A DNA stretch of 64,000 bases from Chaetomium olivaceum (Eukaryota; Ascomycota; Sordariomycetes; Sordariales; Chaetomiaceae), in NCBI GenBank assembly GCA_039881045.1, contig JAYWVB010000043.1, forward strand, positions 62,001 to 126,000, written 5' to 3'. Below, piece by piece: positions 22,077-32,405 of the stretch. The notes beneath the pieces are model-generated. The model saw nothing but the letters and a program-made list of their open reading frames with translations, was not told the DNA's origin and made no database searches. Position 1 is the stretch's first letter; every line of letters begins with the position of its first letter. A program made the position numbers and the translations under genes.

Positions 22077-23172
22077 ATGTCTTCGTTCGAGTCTGTGGTA
22101 CGTACGCCTCAGCTTCCCTTCAACATGCACCTCGAAAGCCGCGCGAGCGCCGGCCGCTCCAAGTTCGCGATGCAGTCATGGGCGATAGCGACGGGAACAA
22201 CGGGCGGCTAGGCAGCGGCGCAGCCGGGAGGGAGACATTGAGAGTCGGGATTTCAAGAATGCTAACAGCAATGCGCGACAGGTCGTGATCGATGGCAAGG
22301 GCCACCTGCTTGGCCGCCTGGCCAGCATTGTCGCCAAGCAGCTCCTCAGCGGCCAGAAGATTGTCATCGTCCGCTGCGAGGACCTCAACATCTCCGGCGA
22401 ATTTTTCCGCGCGAAGCGTACGTACCACCCTTCATTGTCCGGCATCGGGTGGGAGTTCGGTGGTCAGGGCAGAGGCGGGGCTCGGGACGGAGACAAGGAG
22501 CGCTCGGGATTCTGCTGCTTGGATGATGAGATAATGGGGAAACGCCACGATGGAGTTGAGAACAGGATGCTGACGTTCGGAAACAGTCAAGTACCACGCC
22601 TACCTCCGCAAGGCGACCCGGTACAACCCCACTCGCGGTGGTGAGTCGAACATGCACGGCCGGATGCTCCGCGACCAGGCGATTCTAACCGCACGCAGGT
22701 CCCTTCCACTTCCGCGCCCCTTCCCGCATCTTCTACAAGGCCGTCCGCGGCATGATCCCCCACAAGACCGCCCGCGGTGCCGCCGCCCTTGAGCGCCTCA
22801 AGGTCTTCGAGGGTGTCCCTCCCCCGTACGACAAGAAGAAGAAGATGGTTGTTCCCCAGGCCCTCCGTGTTCTGAGACTGCAGCCCGGCCGCAAGTACTG
22901 CACCGTCGGTCGTCTCAGCCACGAGGTCGGCTGGAAGTACCAGGACGTTGTCGAGAGGTACGTTCCACATGGATCTTCAAACGGGCCGTTTCTGCGGTCA
23001 GGGGGAAATGCCGGAATACTGACCCTGTGATAGGCTTGAGGAGAGGCGCAAGGCCAAGGGTGCCGCCTACTACGAGCGCAAGAAGCTTGCCGCGAGGCAG
23101 CTCTCCGAGGCGAAGAAGACCGCGAAGGTCGACACGAAGACGACCGAGGCCCTCCAGGCCTTTGGCTACTAG
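22077..23172 (+). CDS. rpl16: 60S ribosomal protein uL13 (L13a / yeast L16)
   Basis: Large-subunit ribosomal protein. Exons 22077-22097, 22282-22417, 22587-22640, 22699-22957 and 23034-23172, 202 residues. All junctions restore the canonical family sequence: VVIDGKGHLLGRLAS, EDLNISGEFFRAK, YHAYLRKATRYNPTRGG, PFHFRAPSRIFYKAVRGM, HKTARGAAALERLKVFEG and PPPYDKKKKMVVPQALRVL. The first coding exon is only 21 bp (MSSFESV). Five exons with short introns, normal for filamentous fungi. Complete, no frame breaks. Confidence 0.97.
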
Positions 23173-24989
23173 AGATAGTGGCCAACTCGCACACCTCCTT
23201 GTCCTTTATGCGATTTCCCTCTAGATTGGCGCGGTGGTTCGGGGCATCAACTTCATTTGCGTGGATGGTGGGGATAGGCAATGGCTATCTGACTCGCTGT
23301 GCGTCCCAGGCTTGGGACCTCATAAATACATGAGATCAACCAATGGAGACCGAGGTTGCATGGGATGAAGAAAGCACAAAACGAAATACCCGGTGCTGGC
23401 GGCAAGGCTTCGTGATGTTGTTGGGCAGAGGCGCTGTTAAGTCAGGCCTCTCGATATGACCGCCGAACGCCTCGGCCAGTGCCCCGCTCATGCTGAATAA
23501 ATGACCATAATCTGTACCAGCGCCAGTTAGTTGTGAATGCAAAGGGACGAGCCCGGGTGGGCTGGTGAAACCATTTGGGAATGTCTTCGAAGTCTGCTGT
23601 GACCTGATGGTGGGAAGTGTCCGAGCTGCTTGAAACTCAGCACACGGAACCAGCCAACAAACGCGGTCTGTCTTGACGTGGCTCCGGGATCACCGCGACG
23701 TAACGGGGAGCTACAGGGGGATGTACGATGACGTACCGCCCGTGGATGGTGTAAGTGGTGCCTAGAAAGGAAAGGAACTTCCTACCTGGCGACGTAAGCG
23801 CACTCTGGAAACAACCCCAGAACCGCTGATTATACTTAAACATTGTATCATGATTTGGCGCCGACGCCCAAGTCATGCCACACTCCTTTCTCCCTCGACT
23901 GCCGCGGCGTTGTTTCCCGTAACCTTACCCTGCTGTGAAGTTTGGAGTTGGGGATATCACCACCGTGCTCTGATGTAATATCACTTTGCGTAACTATAAC
24001 CGTTCAAGTGCTCAAGTCCGAGAGACTAGCTATCCGGTTGGTCTACCATTATTCTTCTACATATTTTACCTGGAGTTAGAACGGTCAATCGCAAAGGAGG
24101 AAGCTGTCAGGTGTGATCTCATGCCAGGGCTGACCATCATGCACCCTTACCTACCCCTTTACACGGTCTCAAAACCACCACCTTGAAGTTGACTATTAGC
24201 AAGATGATAATAAGAGGAGCAAGTAAGTTGTGGACGTTGGAGCCCCCATGGGTCCAATAATTTACACAAAGTGAGAGGAGCGGATCATAGTTCTTACCGG
24301 TTCAAGTGCCGTGGAAGCAGATGATAGTTTAGCTCAACCACCACGCGGTACGTCCCATTCTAAGTTTCTGGGCTCCCAGGTCCATGACTCATAGCAAATA
24401 CGCCGGAAAGACTGCTCGCGGAACGTAGGATCTCATCGTCTTTTGCCGTTGCCGAAGTTAGATTTGCAAGAATCTTGATGGCTATTCTTTTTTCCCCATG
24501 ATTATTAGTGCAACGTCCGCGTATATGTTGCGAGAGGGTGGTATTGTACTCCAGTACTATACTAGCTTCGAGGAGGAGATATAAGATAGCAAGTTGGGGA
24601 AACTATAGATCTTATCTTTAGGATTCTCGTACTGTAACTACCGGGACTTATATAATAATTCATCTAAGTAAACGTCCTGTTTCCTATCGTTCTATCTTTA
24701 ATAGAGTATCTTAATAAGGTGGCAAAGTCTAAGGAATTCCACTAGCACTGGACATCTTAGGACTTACCCCTTCCTTAACATCTCCCCCCAGCGAATCACC
24801 TATCACCTATATTAGCTCATCCTACCCATATAAAATAACAATATACCTAGCTAGAATTACCTCCTTTTAAAGCACAAGCGCGGTGGCTTTCACATATCAT
24901 AGTCCGGGCAAGGAAATCCAGGAAGCCTGGCACCCATCCAGACAACTAGCCGGCATACCCCGGTGTAGACAGGTTGTAGAAGGTGTCGC
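23173..24989. other. Gene-poor, AT-rich flank of the cluster
   Basis: No coding region recognised. From about 23.9 to 24.9 kb the base composition becomes visibly AT-rich with many TA steps (for example TATATAATAATTC near 24650), as expected of old repeats mutated by RIP. Confidence 0.55.
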
Positions 24990-25345
24990 TCCTCCCGCCG
25001 ACTTACACAAAACGGCGTTGATCCAGAGGTTTCTCCGCGGCCCCGACGGGAGCCGGAGACGGTACAGCGCTGCTGCTATGGGCTCGCTGACCGGGAATGA
25101 CGTACCATTGAGGATGATGGTTTCGGTCTTGTTGGTGGGCCCCCAGAGCGGGGTGAGGATATTGTACTTAGAGGCCGGTACTAGAGATTCTGTTTCAAGG
25201 TGGTAGCGGATTGGTACATCGTGGGGTCCGGGGAGGAGTACTGGCAGCCTGATTTCGCCTGCGGTTGGGCTTAGGGAACTGCGGAAACATGGGTCGATTA
25301 TGGTGAGGGTTCGAGCTGTGGAAGGGAGTGGTCTCTTCGTGGGCT
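24990..25345 (-). pseudogene. Relic of a HET-domain (heterokaryon incompatibility) gene
   Basis: Reading the minus strand gives the start of a HET domain in two frames: GEIRLPVLLPGPHDVP then RYHLETESLVPASKYNIL in one frame, and after a frame break near 25140 ETIILNGTSFPVSEPIAAA and LYRLRLPSG..NLWINAV in another. These match the HET pattern (charged beta strand, Y.ALSY.WG, I.(L)NG, L.LR, LW(I/V)DA(I/V)C). The CINQ end is disrupted and no downstream gene body is present. A decayed fragment, not an active gene. Confidence 0.65.
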
Positions 25346-25730
25346 GGGTGCGGCTGAAAACCTGAATTCAGGTTGAGAGCGTGACGGGCCAATGCCTGGG
25401 GCTTGGAACTATGGGCCGAGGACTTTTGGGTTTGTGCACACTCGCTGCTCATGGATAAGGTAGGAGATAATCCTCCCTCAAAAGAAAAAAAAAAAAACTC
25501 TACGAAGTTGGGGGTAAACCGAGGAAAGTCCAGTCCGCATAGCCCCTAAGTATGGGCTCGCCGGAGAAAGTGCCCCTAAATTTTAAGAGATGAACGGAGG
25601 ACCAGCTGGCACGAGCAGAGGCACAATGCCCAACATGATTACGACCATCGGAGCATTCAATTATACTTCATGTAGGACGTCGGGAAGCTTCCGTTGGAAA
25701 TAAGAAGGGGGGAAAGTTGGAGATCTTTAT
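25346..25730. other. Intergenic next to the methyltransferase 3' end
   Basis: Includes an A-rich run near 25480-25496. No gene recognised. Confidence 0.4.
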
Positions 25731-26981
25731 TCAACTCGACGTTGACGTGCCCACAGCCCCTTTGATAGGTCTGAGATCAATGGCTGCGGCCCAGGCATTT
25801 CGCAACGGCGAAATGCTCTTGACCTCCCAGCCAGCCTGCGCTGCGAGGTTTCGCCATTCATTTTCGGTGCGCTCCTGTCCGTTCACTGTCGACATCATAG
25901 TCAAGTCCCCATAGCGCCAGACGCGTGAGCTGCGGCCTTCGGCTAGCACCGCCTCGATGATAACCATCCTGGCCCGCGGCGTCTCGACGATGGCGGCCCG
26001 GACAGCCGACAGAATCCGAACCACGTCCTCATCAAGCCAGTTATGCAAACACCACTTCATTGTGTACACCTCATATGCCGGCACGGCATCGCGAAAGTCA
26101 CCAACATGCAGCGCAACCATCCTCTCACCAACGTCGGCAAACACCCCGTCAACGTCCTGAAACCGCGGCCGCACCATAGCCACGACAGACTCGAGCTCGA
26201 GTAGCGCCCCGCGCAGCGTCCGATGCGCGCGCAGCAGCGCCGCAACAAAGTCCCCCCCGCCGCCACCCACGTCCAGCACGACCGCATCCCCCAGCTCCTC
26301 CCAGGGATAGTCGGCCAACATACCGGGGGCCTGCGCGACGGCGCCCGCGCCCAGTGTTTTGTGAAACTTGTCCTGCAGGCCGCGCGCGGCAAAGTAGGCA
26401 AAGATGTTTTGGTCCGTGCCGTACTCCAGCTGCGCGGCGCTGCGGGCCTCGCCGTCGCGAACGGCCGCCGGGAGGGAGCGTGCCGCGTCGTAGAACTCGT
26501 TGCCGTACAGGTCGACCCAGCGGTGCCATTGTGTCCAGTGGCTTTTGGTTAGCAGCGTGGACGAGGCGCTGTTGCTGTACAGGCCGGTGGCGGCGTCGTA
26601 GGCAAAGATGCCGTTGTTGTGGAGCACCCGCATGACTTGACGGAGCCGGAGAGGCTGTAGGCCGCTGCTCTGGGCGAGTTCTGCAATAGATTGCGGTCCA
26701 GAGGCGAGCAGGTCGGGGATGTTGTTGGACACGGCGGTCCAGAGGCATTTCGTGTCCAGATAGGCGAGGTAGCTCTCTGCAAGCTGCAAGGCTGGTGGTT
26801 GGATTTGGCGCACCAACCTGTCGGCCAAGTCGACTGTTTTAGACGCGAGCTTCCATGTTTCCTTGTCTGGCACCGAGTCAGGGTTCGTGAGCCGGGCAAG
26901 GATATCTTGCTGCAGGGGGCCGTCGAAGGCATCTACGGCTTCCTGCAGGGCCTCGTTGAGTTTCTGGAGCACGGAATCCAT
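25731..26981 (-). CDS. gliM: SAM-dependent O-methyltransferase, GliM type
   Basis: Single-exon gene, 416 residues, complete. Plant/fungal class-II O-methyltransferase layout: N-terminal helical dimerisation region with a winged-helix segment (SIAELAQSSGLQPLRLRQVM, about 98-117), then the SAM-binding motif VVLDVGGGGGDFV (234-246) and the catalytic-His region YTMKWCLHNWLDEDVV (His at about 313). Near the left edge of the cluster and divergent from the GliT-type gene across a 595-bp promoter that contains an exact TCGGN3CCGA palindrome. In gliotoxin-type clusters the M enzyme is a methyltransferase of unsettled step; here its substrate is also unknown. Confidence 0.88.
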   Translation of the reverse strand: MDSVLQKLNEALQEAVDAFDGPLQQDILARLTNPDSVPDKETWKLASKTVDLADRLVRQIQPPALQLAESYLAYLDTKCLWTAVSNNIPDLLASGPQSIAELAQSSGLQPLRLRQVMRVLHNNGIFAYDAATGLYSNSASSTLLTKSHWTQWHRWVDLYGNEFYDAARSLPAAVRDGEARSAAQLEYGTDQNIFAYFAARGLQDKFHKTLGAGAVAQAPGMLADYPWEELGDAVVLDVGGGGGDFVAALLRAHRTLRGALLELESVVAMVRPRFQDVDGVFADVGERMVALHVGDFRDAVPAYEVYTMKWCLHNWLDEDVVRILSAVRAAIVETPRARMVIIEAVLAEGRSSRVWRYGDLTMMSTVNGQERTENEWRNLAAQAGWEVKSISPLRNAWAAAIDLRPIKGAVGTSTSS

Positions 26982-27576
26982 TATTTGCCGAGATATGCTG
27001 TTGCGTGGAAAATGGTGGCACCGAATGGTAGGCAGTAGTTGAGGTCGTCAACAAGGTTCACCGGACGCGGATGGACACGAGACTCGCGGGCCGGACATTG
27101 GAGAGAACAAGGCACATATGACGTACTACCGACTATGACAAAGGGTTCGGTGCCAATTGAGTATTCCCTGAATATCTGCAGAGAAGAGCAATTCACCGGA
27201 GGACAACATTGAGGGATGCACTCACCAAGCACCTGTGTCTTGATACGCCCAGCAGAGGAAAACCCCGAGGGTAACTCACTGCAGTCCAGCTGGTTATTCT
27301 CGGCATCCGATTTCGTTGAAATCCAATGAGGTACGTACCCTGAACTGGGTGGTTCATGGAAGTTCGAGCTCGGAGACTTTCTAGCAAACTGGGGAAAATG
27401 TCTCCAAACGGGTTTACTGCTGTGAAACCAATGACACTGGCGCGGGGTTAGGCTGGAGACTTGGAGAACCGCCAAGCTCGGCGACATTTTGAATTACCTA
27501 CCTACCTGTAGGTACCTCGGTATTTTATTGAGTCAAGGTCTGGTTCTTATCAAGCCACCTACCAGACGGTGATTCT
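26982..27576. promoter_or_regulatory. Bidirectional promoter of gliM-type and gliT-type genes
   Basis: 595 bp between two divergent start codons. Contains the palindrome listed at 27300 and a TAGGTACC-type palindromic stretch (about 27505-27517). No gene. Confidence 0.6.
27300..27310. promoter_or_regulatory. GliZ-type operator TCGGCATCCGA
   Basis: Exact match to TCGGN3CCGA, the palindrome proposed as the binding site of the GliZ-type Zn2Cys6 regulator in ETP clusters. It lies 318 bp upstream of the methyltransferase start and 266 bp upstream of the GliT-type start. Confidence 0.7.
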
Positions 27577-28863
27577 TTGCGGTCCATGGCCATTCTCAAC
27601 TTTCTATTGCCCGTCTTGCTCGCTTTGGGCATCTATTATTCCTGGCCTCTGTTCGTCCACCAACAGCACGAGATAATCGGAAACACCGAGAATATGCAAG
27701 TCCTCAAGGGTACAACAGCGGCCGCTGCAGCGGCCGCCGCCGCTGGTCCAAAGATCTACGATGCTCTCATCGTCGGCGGCGGCCCAGCCGGTATGTCGGC
27801 AGCCCTAGCATTGGCCCGCGTCTGCCGGACATCCATCCTCTTCGACACAGGCGAATACAGAAACCAAGGAGCACAGGCGATGCACACATTCCTGTCACGC
27901 GACGGCATCGACCCGGTTGAGTTCCGCGCCATCGCACGCCAACAAATCCAAGAGAAATACTCGGCCCAGGTATCCTTCATGAATACCAAGATCGTCCGCG
28001 TTGCCAACACGGAGATCCTGCCCGGCTACAAAGGCTTCGAGGCCACCGACAGCACGAACCAAACTTTCCAGGGGAGGAAGCTGGTCCTCGCCACGGGGAC
28101 TGAGGATCTCCTCCCCACAGATGTCGAGGGCTATAAAGAAAACTGGCCCGAGCACATGTAGGTTCTGCCCCCGTTGGGAACCGAAACCACTATTGACACA
28201 GCAAAAAGATACCAGTGCACTTTCTGCGCGACGGCTTCGAGCAAAAGGACTTTCCGATCGGCATGTTCACGTTCCCGAACCCTTCTTACGCCGGCTTCGC
28301 CTTGATGGCCCTCCCCTTTAACCCGGACGTAACCATCTACAGCAACGGACCTGTCCCCGGCGATGAACCTACGCAGATTGCCCTGAAAAAGGTCCTGGCG
28401 GCCGGCGTCAAGCTCGACGAGCGACCGGTCAAGCGGCTGGTCAACAACGGTGAGGGTCCCGCGAACGGTATCACGGTCGAATTCGAGTCCGGGCCACCGG
28501 CCAAGCTCGGCATGCTGCTGCACCGCCCGCCGACCCGGAGCAGGGCCTACGACCTGATCGAGCAGCTGGGCCTCCAAACCAAGCCCAACGGCGACGTGCA
28601 GACCGACCCGATGATGCTGCAGTCGAGCGTGTCGGGCTGTCTCGTGGCGGGTGATACCCAGGGGTCGATCAAGCAGGCTGTTGTGGCGGCTGCCAACGGT
28701 GAGTATTTTATGGCTCGCGGGCCCTCCGGTGCCGGGTTGATGCTGACCCGTCTATGTCCACAGGTGTTCGTCTGCTGGCGCTGTGGTGTCACTCCAGCTT
28801 TCTGATGAGGAAGGAAACCGAGCGTTGGCTGAAGCGGAGAAGGACAAAACGGCGAGTCTGTAA
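27577..28863 (+). CDS. gliT: Dithiol oxidase / thioredoxin-reductase-like flavoprotein, GliT type, frame broken
   Basis: In ETP pathways this FAD enzyme closes the epidithiol disulfide bridge and protects the producer. Exon 1 27577-28157, exon 2 from about 28209, last exon from about 28767 to the stop at 28861-28863. FAD-binding GGGPAGMSAALALAR lies at about residues 66-80, the redox motif CTFC at 28216-28227 and the C-terminal FAD contact GCLVAGDTQGSIKQA near 28640. The frame is lost immediately after CTFC (+2 or -1 at about 28228) and again at the last intron region (about 28695-28770). The N terminus is unusual: a hydrophobic leader (FLLPVLLALGIYYSWPLF) and a run of nine Ala precede the flavin domain; gliotoxin's GliT is cytosolic without a leader. 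Family call firm; integrity in doubt. Confidence 0.87.
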
Positions 28864-29932
28864 TGCTCTCTCTGCACCCTCTCTGCAAAAATAGAAGCAC
28901 AAGAGAGGAAGCCAAAATCAATATCGAGCCGTCTCTGCAGCCCAATGGGCGGGGGTACCTTGATTCTCTCTAGAACAAGATAGGACAGGAGATTCAATAC
29001 ATCAACTTCACTTCTGAGCTGCCATCCAACCTACTGCTGTATGCTTCTCTCAACTGTGATACCGTAAATACGTGGCATGTCGGACTTTCAACACATCTAA
29101 TTAGGGGGCCTTCAATTGGCCGCCTTCGCCGGGCTGGGTCTAGTGCCACATACTCGACGGACCGACCCGACGGTAGTGGCCTTGATCTACGCGCTGGTGA
29201 GCTTATCGTGAAGAACAGCGGGGATACCTAGGCTGCCACGACTGTCAATGTCCCAATTCTTTACCCTCGAGATCGGGGATTTTCTATCGCCAAGTCCGAC
29301 TAGTTACCTCCCTGCGGTCTCCGAGTGGCCAACGATGGTCACACACGTCATACTCCAGGGGCAGCGGCAAGACAACTTTGTGAAGTCCGCGAGTACCCTG
29401 TTGGCTCCTTGCCAGCTTGGGTTAGGTCTGGGCCCCGCAGACAAGCACGCTTAGCCTGTGAATGTCACACCGGGTCTCAAAGTCGTGACGATCAGGTCAC
29501 CACCGAAGCGTCTGGATAGGGCGAACTACGCGCTTGGCGCTCGCTTGAGTAGGCCCTTGTCGTGGTTCCAGCTGGTGAGGTTGGTGGATCATACTAGCAA
29601 GGTGGTTGCATTGGCGGTGGAGAAGACTCAGCAAAATCAAGAGCAGGCTCGATGTAATATAGCCAATACCACCACGGCCCGCAGAGCGTGGGGCCAAGCC
29701 CCCTTGTAACTGTGGGTATTTGTCACAAGTAACCAAAAGGTATCCAATCCTCCTACCGTACTCTGGTACAGGAGGTTCCCATCAAATGGGAACCTCTACT
29801 GTTGGGAAATCTGCTGCCTGCTTCCAGTCTTGTCACTCTTGTATCAACCGTCACGGTGGACACATATCCAACTCCTTTTACCGCATGCACACAGCTCCTC
29901 TGTTGTAAACACTTTGGACAGGCAGGACAGCC
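28864..29932. other. Intergenic upstream of the regulator gene
   Basis: About 1.1 kb. One near-match to the cluster operator (GCGGTCTCCGA at about 29315-29325, one base off). No gene recognised. Confidence 0.5.
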
Positions 29933-31890
29933 ATGGCGCGACGACATGACGGCCCTTCTGTGACGACAGCAAGACGAGAGCCAAAGTACCGAACCTCTTG
30001 CGATAATTGTCAAGCGGCCAAAGTGAAATGTGGACAGGGAAAGCCGTGTCGCAGGTGTTCCTTACACATGCTCCAGTGTGTTTACAGTCCTTCCCGGCGC
30101 ATGGGCCGTCCCAGGTCAAAGAAGAATGGCGTCATCGCAGACTCCTCCGCTCTGAGGCAGTCCAGTCCTAAACCCTCCAGCAACAACATAACGGGCAGCA
30201 CCAGGTCCCGACCGTCCACCCCAGCGGCACCTGTACCTGCTGGGTGTACCGTCTTGGACACTACGATAACGGTGGCGGGAGCAGAGGCAGAAGCGGCGGC
30301 CAGGCCCGGATCTTCGCACTCGGAACGTTGGGACGATGGCGGTTCATACCAAATACCAGACGAGCTCGATCACACCTGGAGCCCTCTCATACACGGCCAC
30401 GAATTCGAGCCGGCTCCAAACATGAATTCGGCGGCCGGGACAGAAAGTCATTCCAGGTGCAAGTCCGTGACGGAACCCATGGACGTGGACGGCGTGTCTC
30501 GCTGCTTCGAGCTCGAGTTGCCTTCCTTCTTGCAAACCGTGTCAGGCTCAACGACCTCCCAGCCTCCGTCCATCACGGCGCCCGCTTACGAGAACCTGTT
30601 TGGATCTCCACTAGACCTCCTCCTCCAAATGCCTCAACCAGTCGTTGCAGACCATGAAAAGGACCCTCCGTCGTTCCCGGGCGAACCATCCCCTTCGCCG
30701 CGACGAACCGAACAACAACAAAATCCCGGCCTCATCTCGGATAGTAATATCTTTGCTCAAGCAACAGCGGCGGCATCTCCCGACAATGCACCGCGCGAGC
30801 ATGTACTCCAATGGGCCAGAACCTGGACGATTCGTTTTTTGATTGGGTTCCTGATCTGGCAGATGGCGAACGGACACTTTCCCGAAGCACAGGTCTCTCC
30901 CGAGCCTCCCCCTCCACCAACTTGAGCGGCGACCGTCAACAGCGCGCCGGTGCTGCCCCGCCGAGCCCTCCCGACACTGCAACTGCGTCCCTGCGGCGGC
31001 ATTCCACGGGTTACGGTTGCTGTAGTAGTAGTAGCCTCCACGGCAAAAAGACGGCTAGAGAGAACGAAGACAAGGCGGATCACAACGACGACGAGAACGA
31101 TGAGAGCGAGGACGATGAAGACGAAGACGACGGGGAAGGGCCGGGCATCATCCCATCGTCATTCTCACCACCGTCCAACCGTCCCCAGTCATCCCTCCGA
31201 AACGAGCCACCCTCCAGCAGCATGTCTAGGCCGAAAATGAGAGGAAGCGACCACTGCGGCTGCGTCTCGGCCGTTTCACGATGCATCGTGTCGCTGCGGG
31301 CCGCTGAGCAGCAACAACAACAGCAGCAGCAGTATCACCACCACCACAACCGCCACAATCACCACCAGGGGAGGACTAGCCCACCACCATTGTCGCTCGA
31401 CAGCGCGCTGCTCATGGAGAGTGAGGTCGCGGCGTCTCTGGCCCGGCTTGACCGATGCCGAGCCTGCCGCTGCGAGAGCACCATGCAACTGCTCGCGCTA
31501 GTCGGCGTACGCATGATGCTGAGTCTGCTGCAGAGGTCGGTGCGGGATGAGTTTACGTCGCCTCGGCGGCACTCTATACGGGAACCTGCGGTCGGTAGTG
31601 ATGATAGCAATAGTAATAATTCTGGGGTATTAGGAGAAGGACGAGGAGAAGGCATGCTTTGGATTGGCAAGTACAAAGTCACGCCACGAGCGCGGCTGAG
31701 GTTTTTGCGGCGGCTGTTACAGGCACGGTTTTATAGACTAGCGGTGCTCGTTGAGGGACGAGAAAGGTTGGTGGATGATGGGCTTTCGCGCGACTGTTTT
31801 TCGGGTGCATCATCGCTGCTGCTGGCGGATATCTCGCAGGGGTTGCAGACGGTGATGGGATTGCTAGAGCTCTGGAACTCGAATCCCTGA
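29933..31890 (+). CDS. gliZ: Zn2Cys6 transcription factor, AflR/GliZ type, one frameshift
   Basis: Probable pathway activator. The binuclear zinc cluster is complete: C23, C26, C33, C39, C42, C49 (CDNCQAAKVKC..PCRRC..LQC), followed by a basic GRPRSKK stretch. The C-terminal AflR-type regulatory region lies at about 31250-31750 (CGCVSAVSRCIVSLRAAE, LARLDRCRACRCESTMQLL, TPRARLRFLRRLLQARFYRL). Between them are low-complexity tracts: an acidic DDE stretch, Q8 and His-rich repeats. The N and C parts lie in different frames and join by a -1 (or +2) shift at about 30795-30815; no usable GT-AG pair with the right phase is seen there. It sits between the GliT-type and P450 genes, both of which have palindromic TCGGN3CCGA sites upstream. 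Confidence 0.85.
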
Positions 31891-32405
31891 CGGCTGGTTT
31901 GAGTATTTTATGGATATATGTATGGTATATGGGTGATTTCCAGGTTATGGGTATGGGGGAGTTACGGATGCTACTTAAATAAAGTACCCCATGACACCCA
32001 ATCTTACGGAGGCTGCGAATGGCGTCAAATTGATGGCTCCTGACGTTTCGCCCTAAAGCACGCCATCCCTCCATGACTAACACATGACGTTACACACAAA
32101 TTGCGTGCGCAAGCGAGCGCCATACAAACGTATTGACTATCAGACGCCCGTCTAAGTGAGCCACGAGCCTCTCGAGGACGCCACCAACCAAGTGCCGTTG
32201 ACATGTGCACAAGTCACTACTATTCCGTCGGTTACCGACGGAACACCTGAACATGCCGGGTAAAACACCCGGGGCCACAGTAGCCGGGTGCAGGAGATGA
32301 GGCCTAGAACCATGAAAACCCGGGCCCATCGCAAGTCGCCCACGAGATTGCTGTTCTCATCGGTCTTACTGTAACACGACCAAGATTGCGTTCATTCCCG
32401 CCAGA
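31891..32405. promoter_or_regulatory. Upstream region of the second P450 gene
   Basis: 515 bp with an exact operator palindrome (32228-32238), itself nested in a longer inverted repeat TTCCGTCGG TTA CCGACGGAA. Confidence 0.6.
32228..32238. promoter_or_regulatory. GliZ-type operator TCGGTTACCGA
   Basis: Exact TCGGN3CCGA match 168 bp upstream of the P450 start. The symmetry extends five bases each side (TTCCG..CGGAA), giving a 21-bp perfect inverted repeat around a TTA centre. Confidence 0.75.

Noticed and set aside
30780..30815. A short intron joining the two halves of the Zn2Cys6 regulator
   Set aside because: The only GT-AG pair with the right phase is 17 bp, far below a workable intron; a frameshift is simpler.
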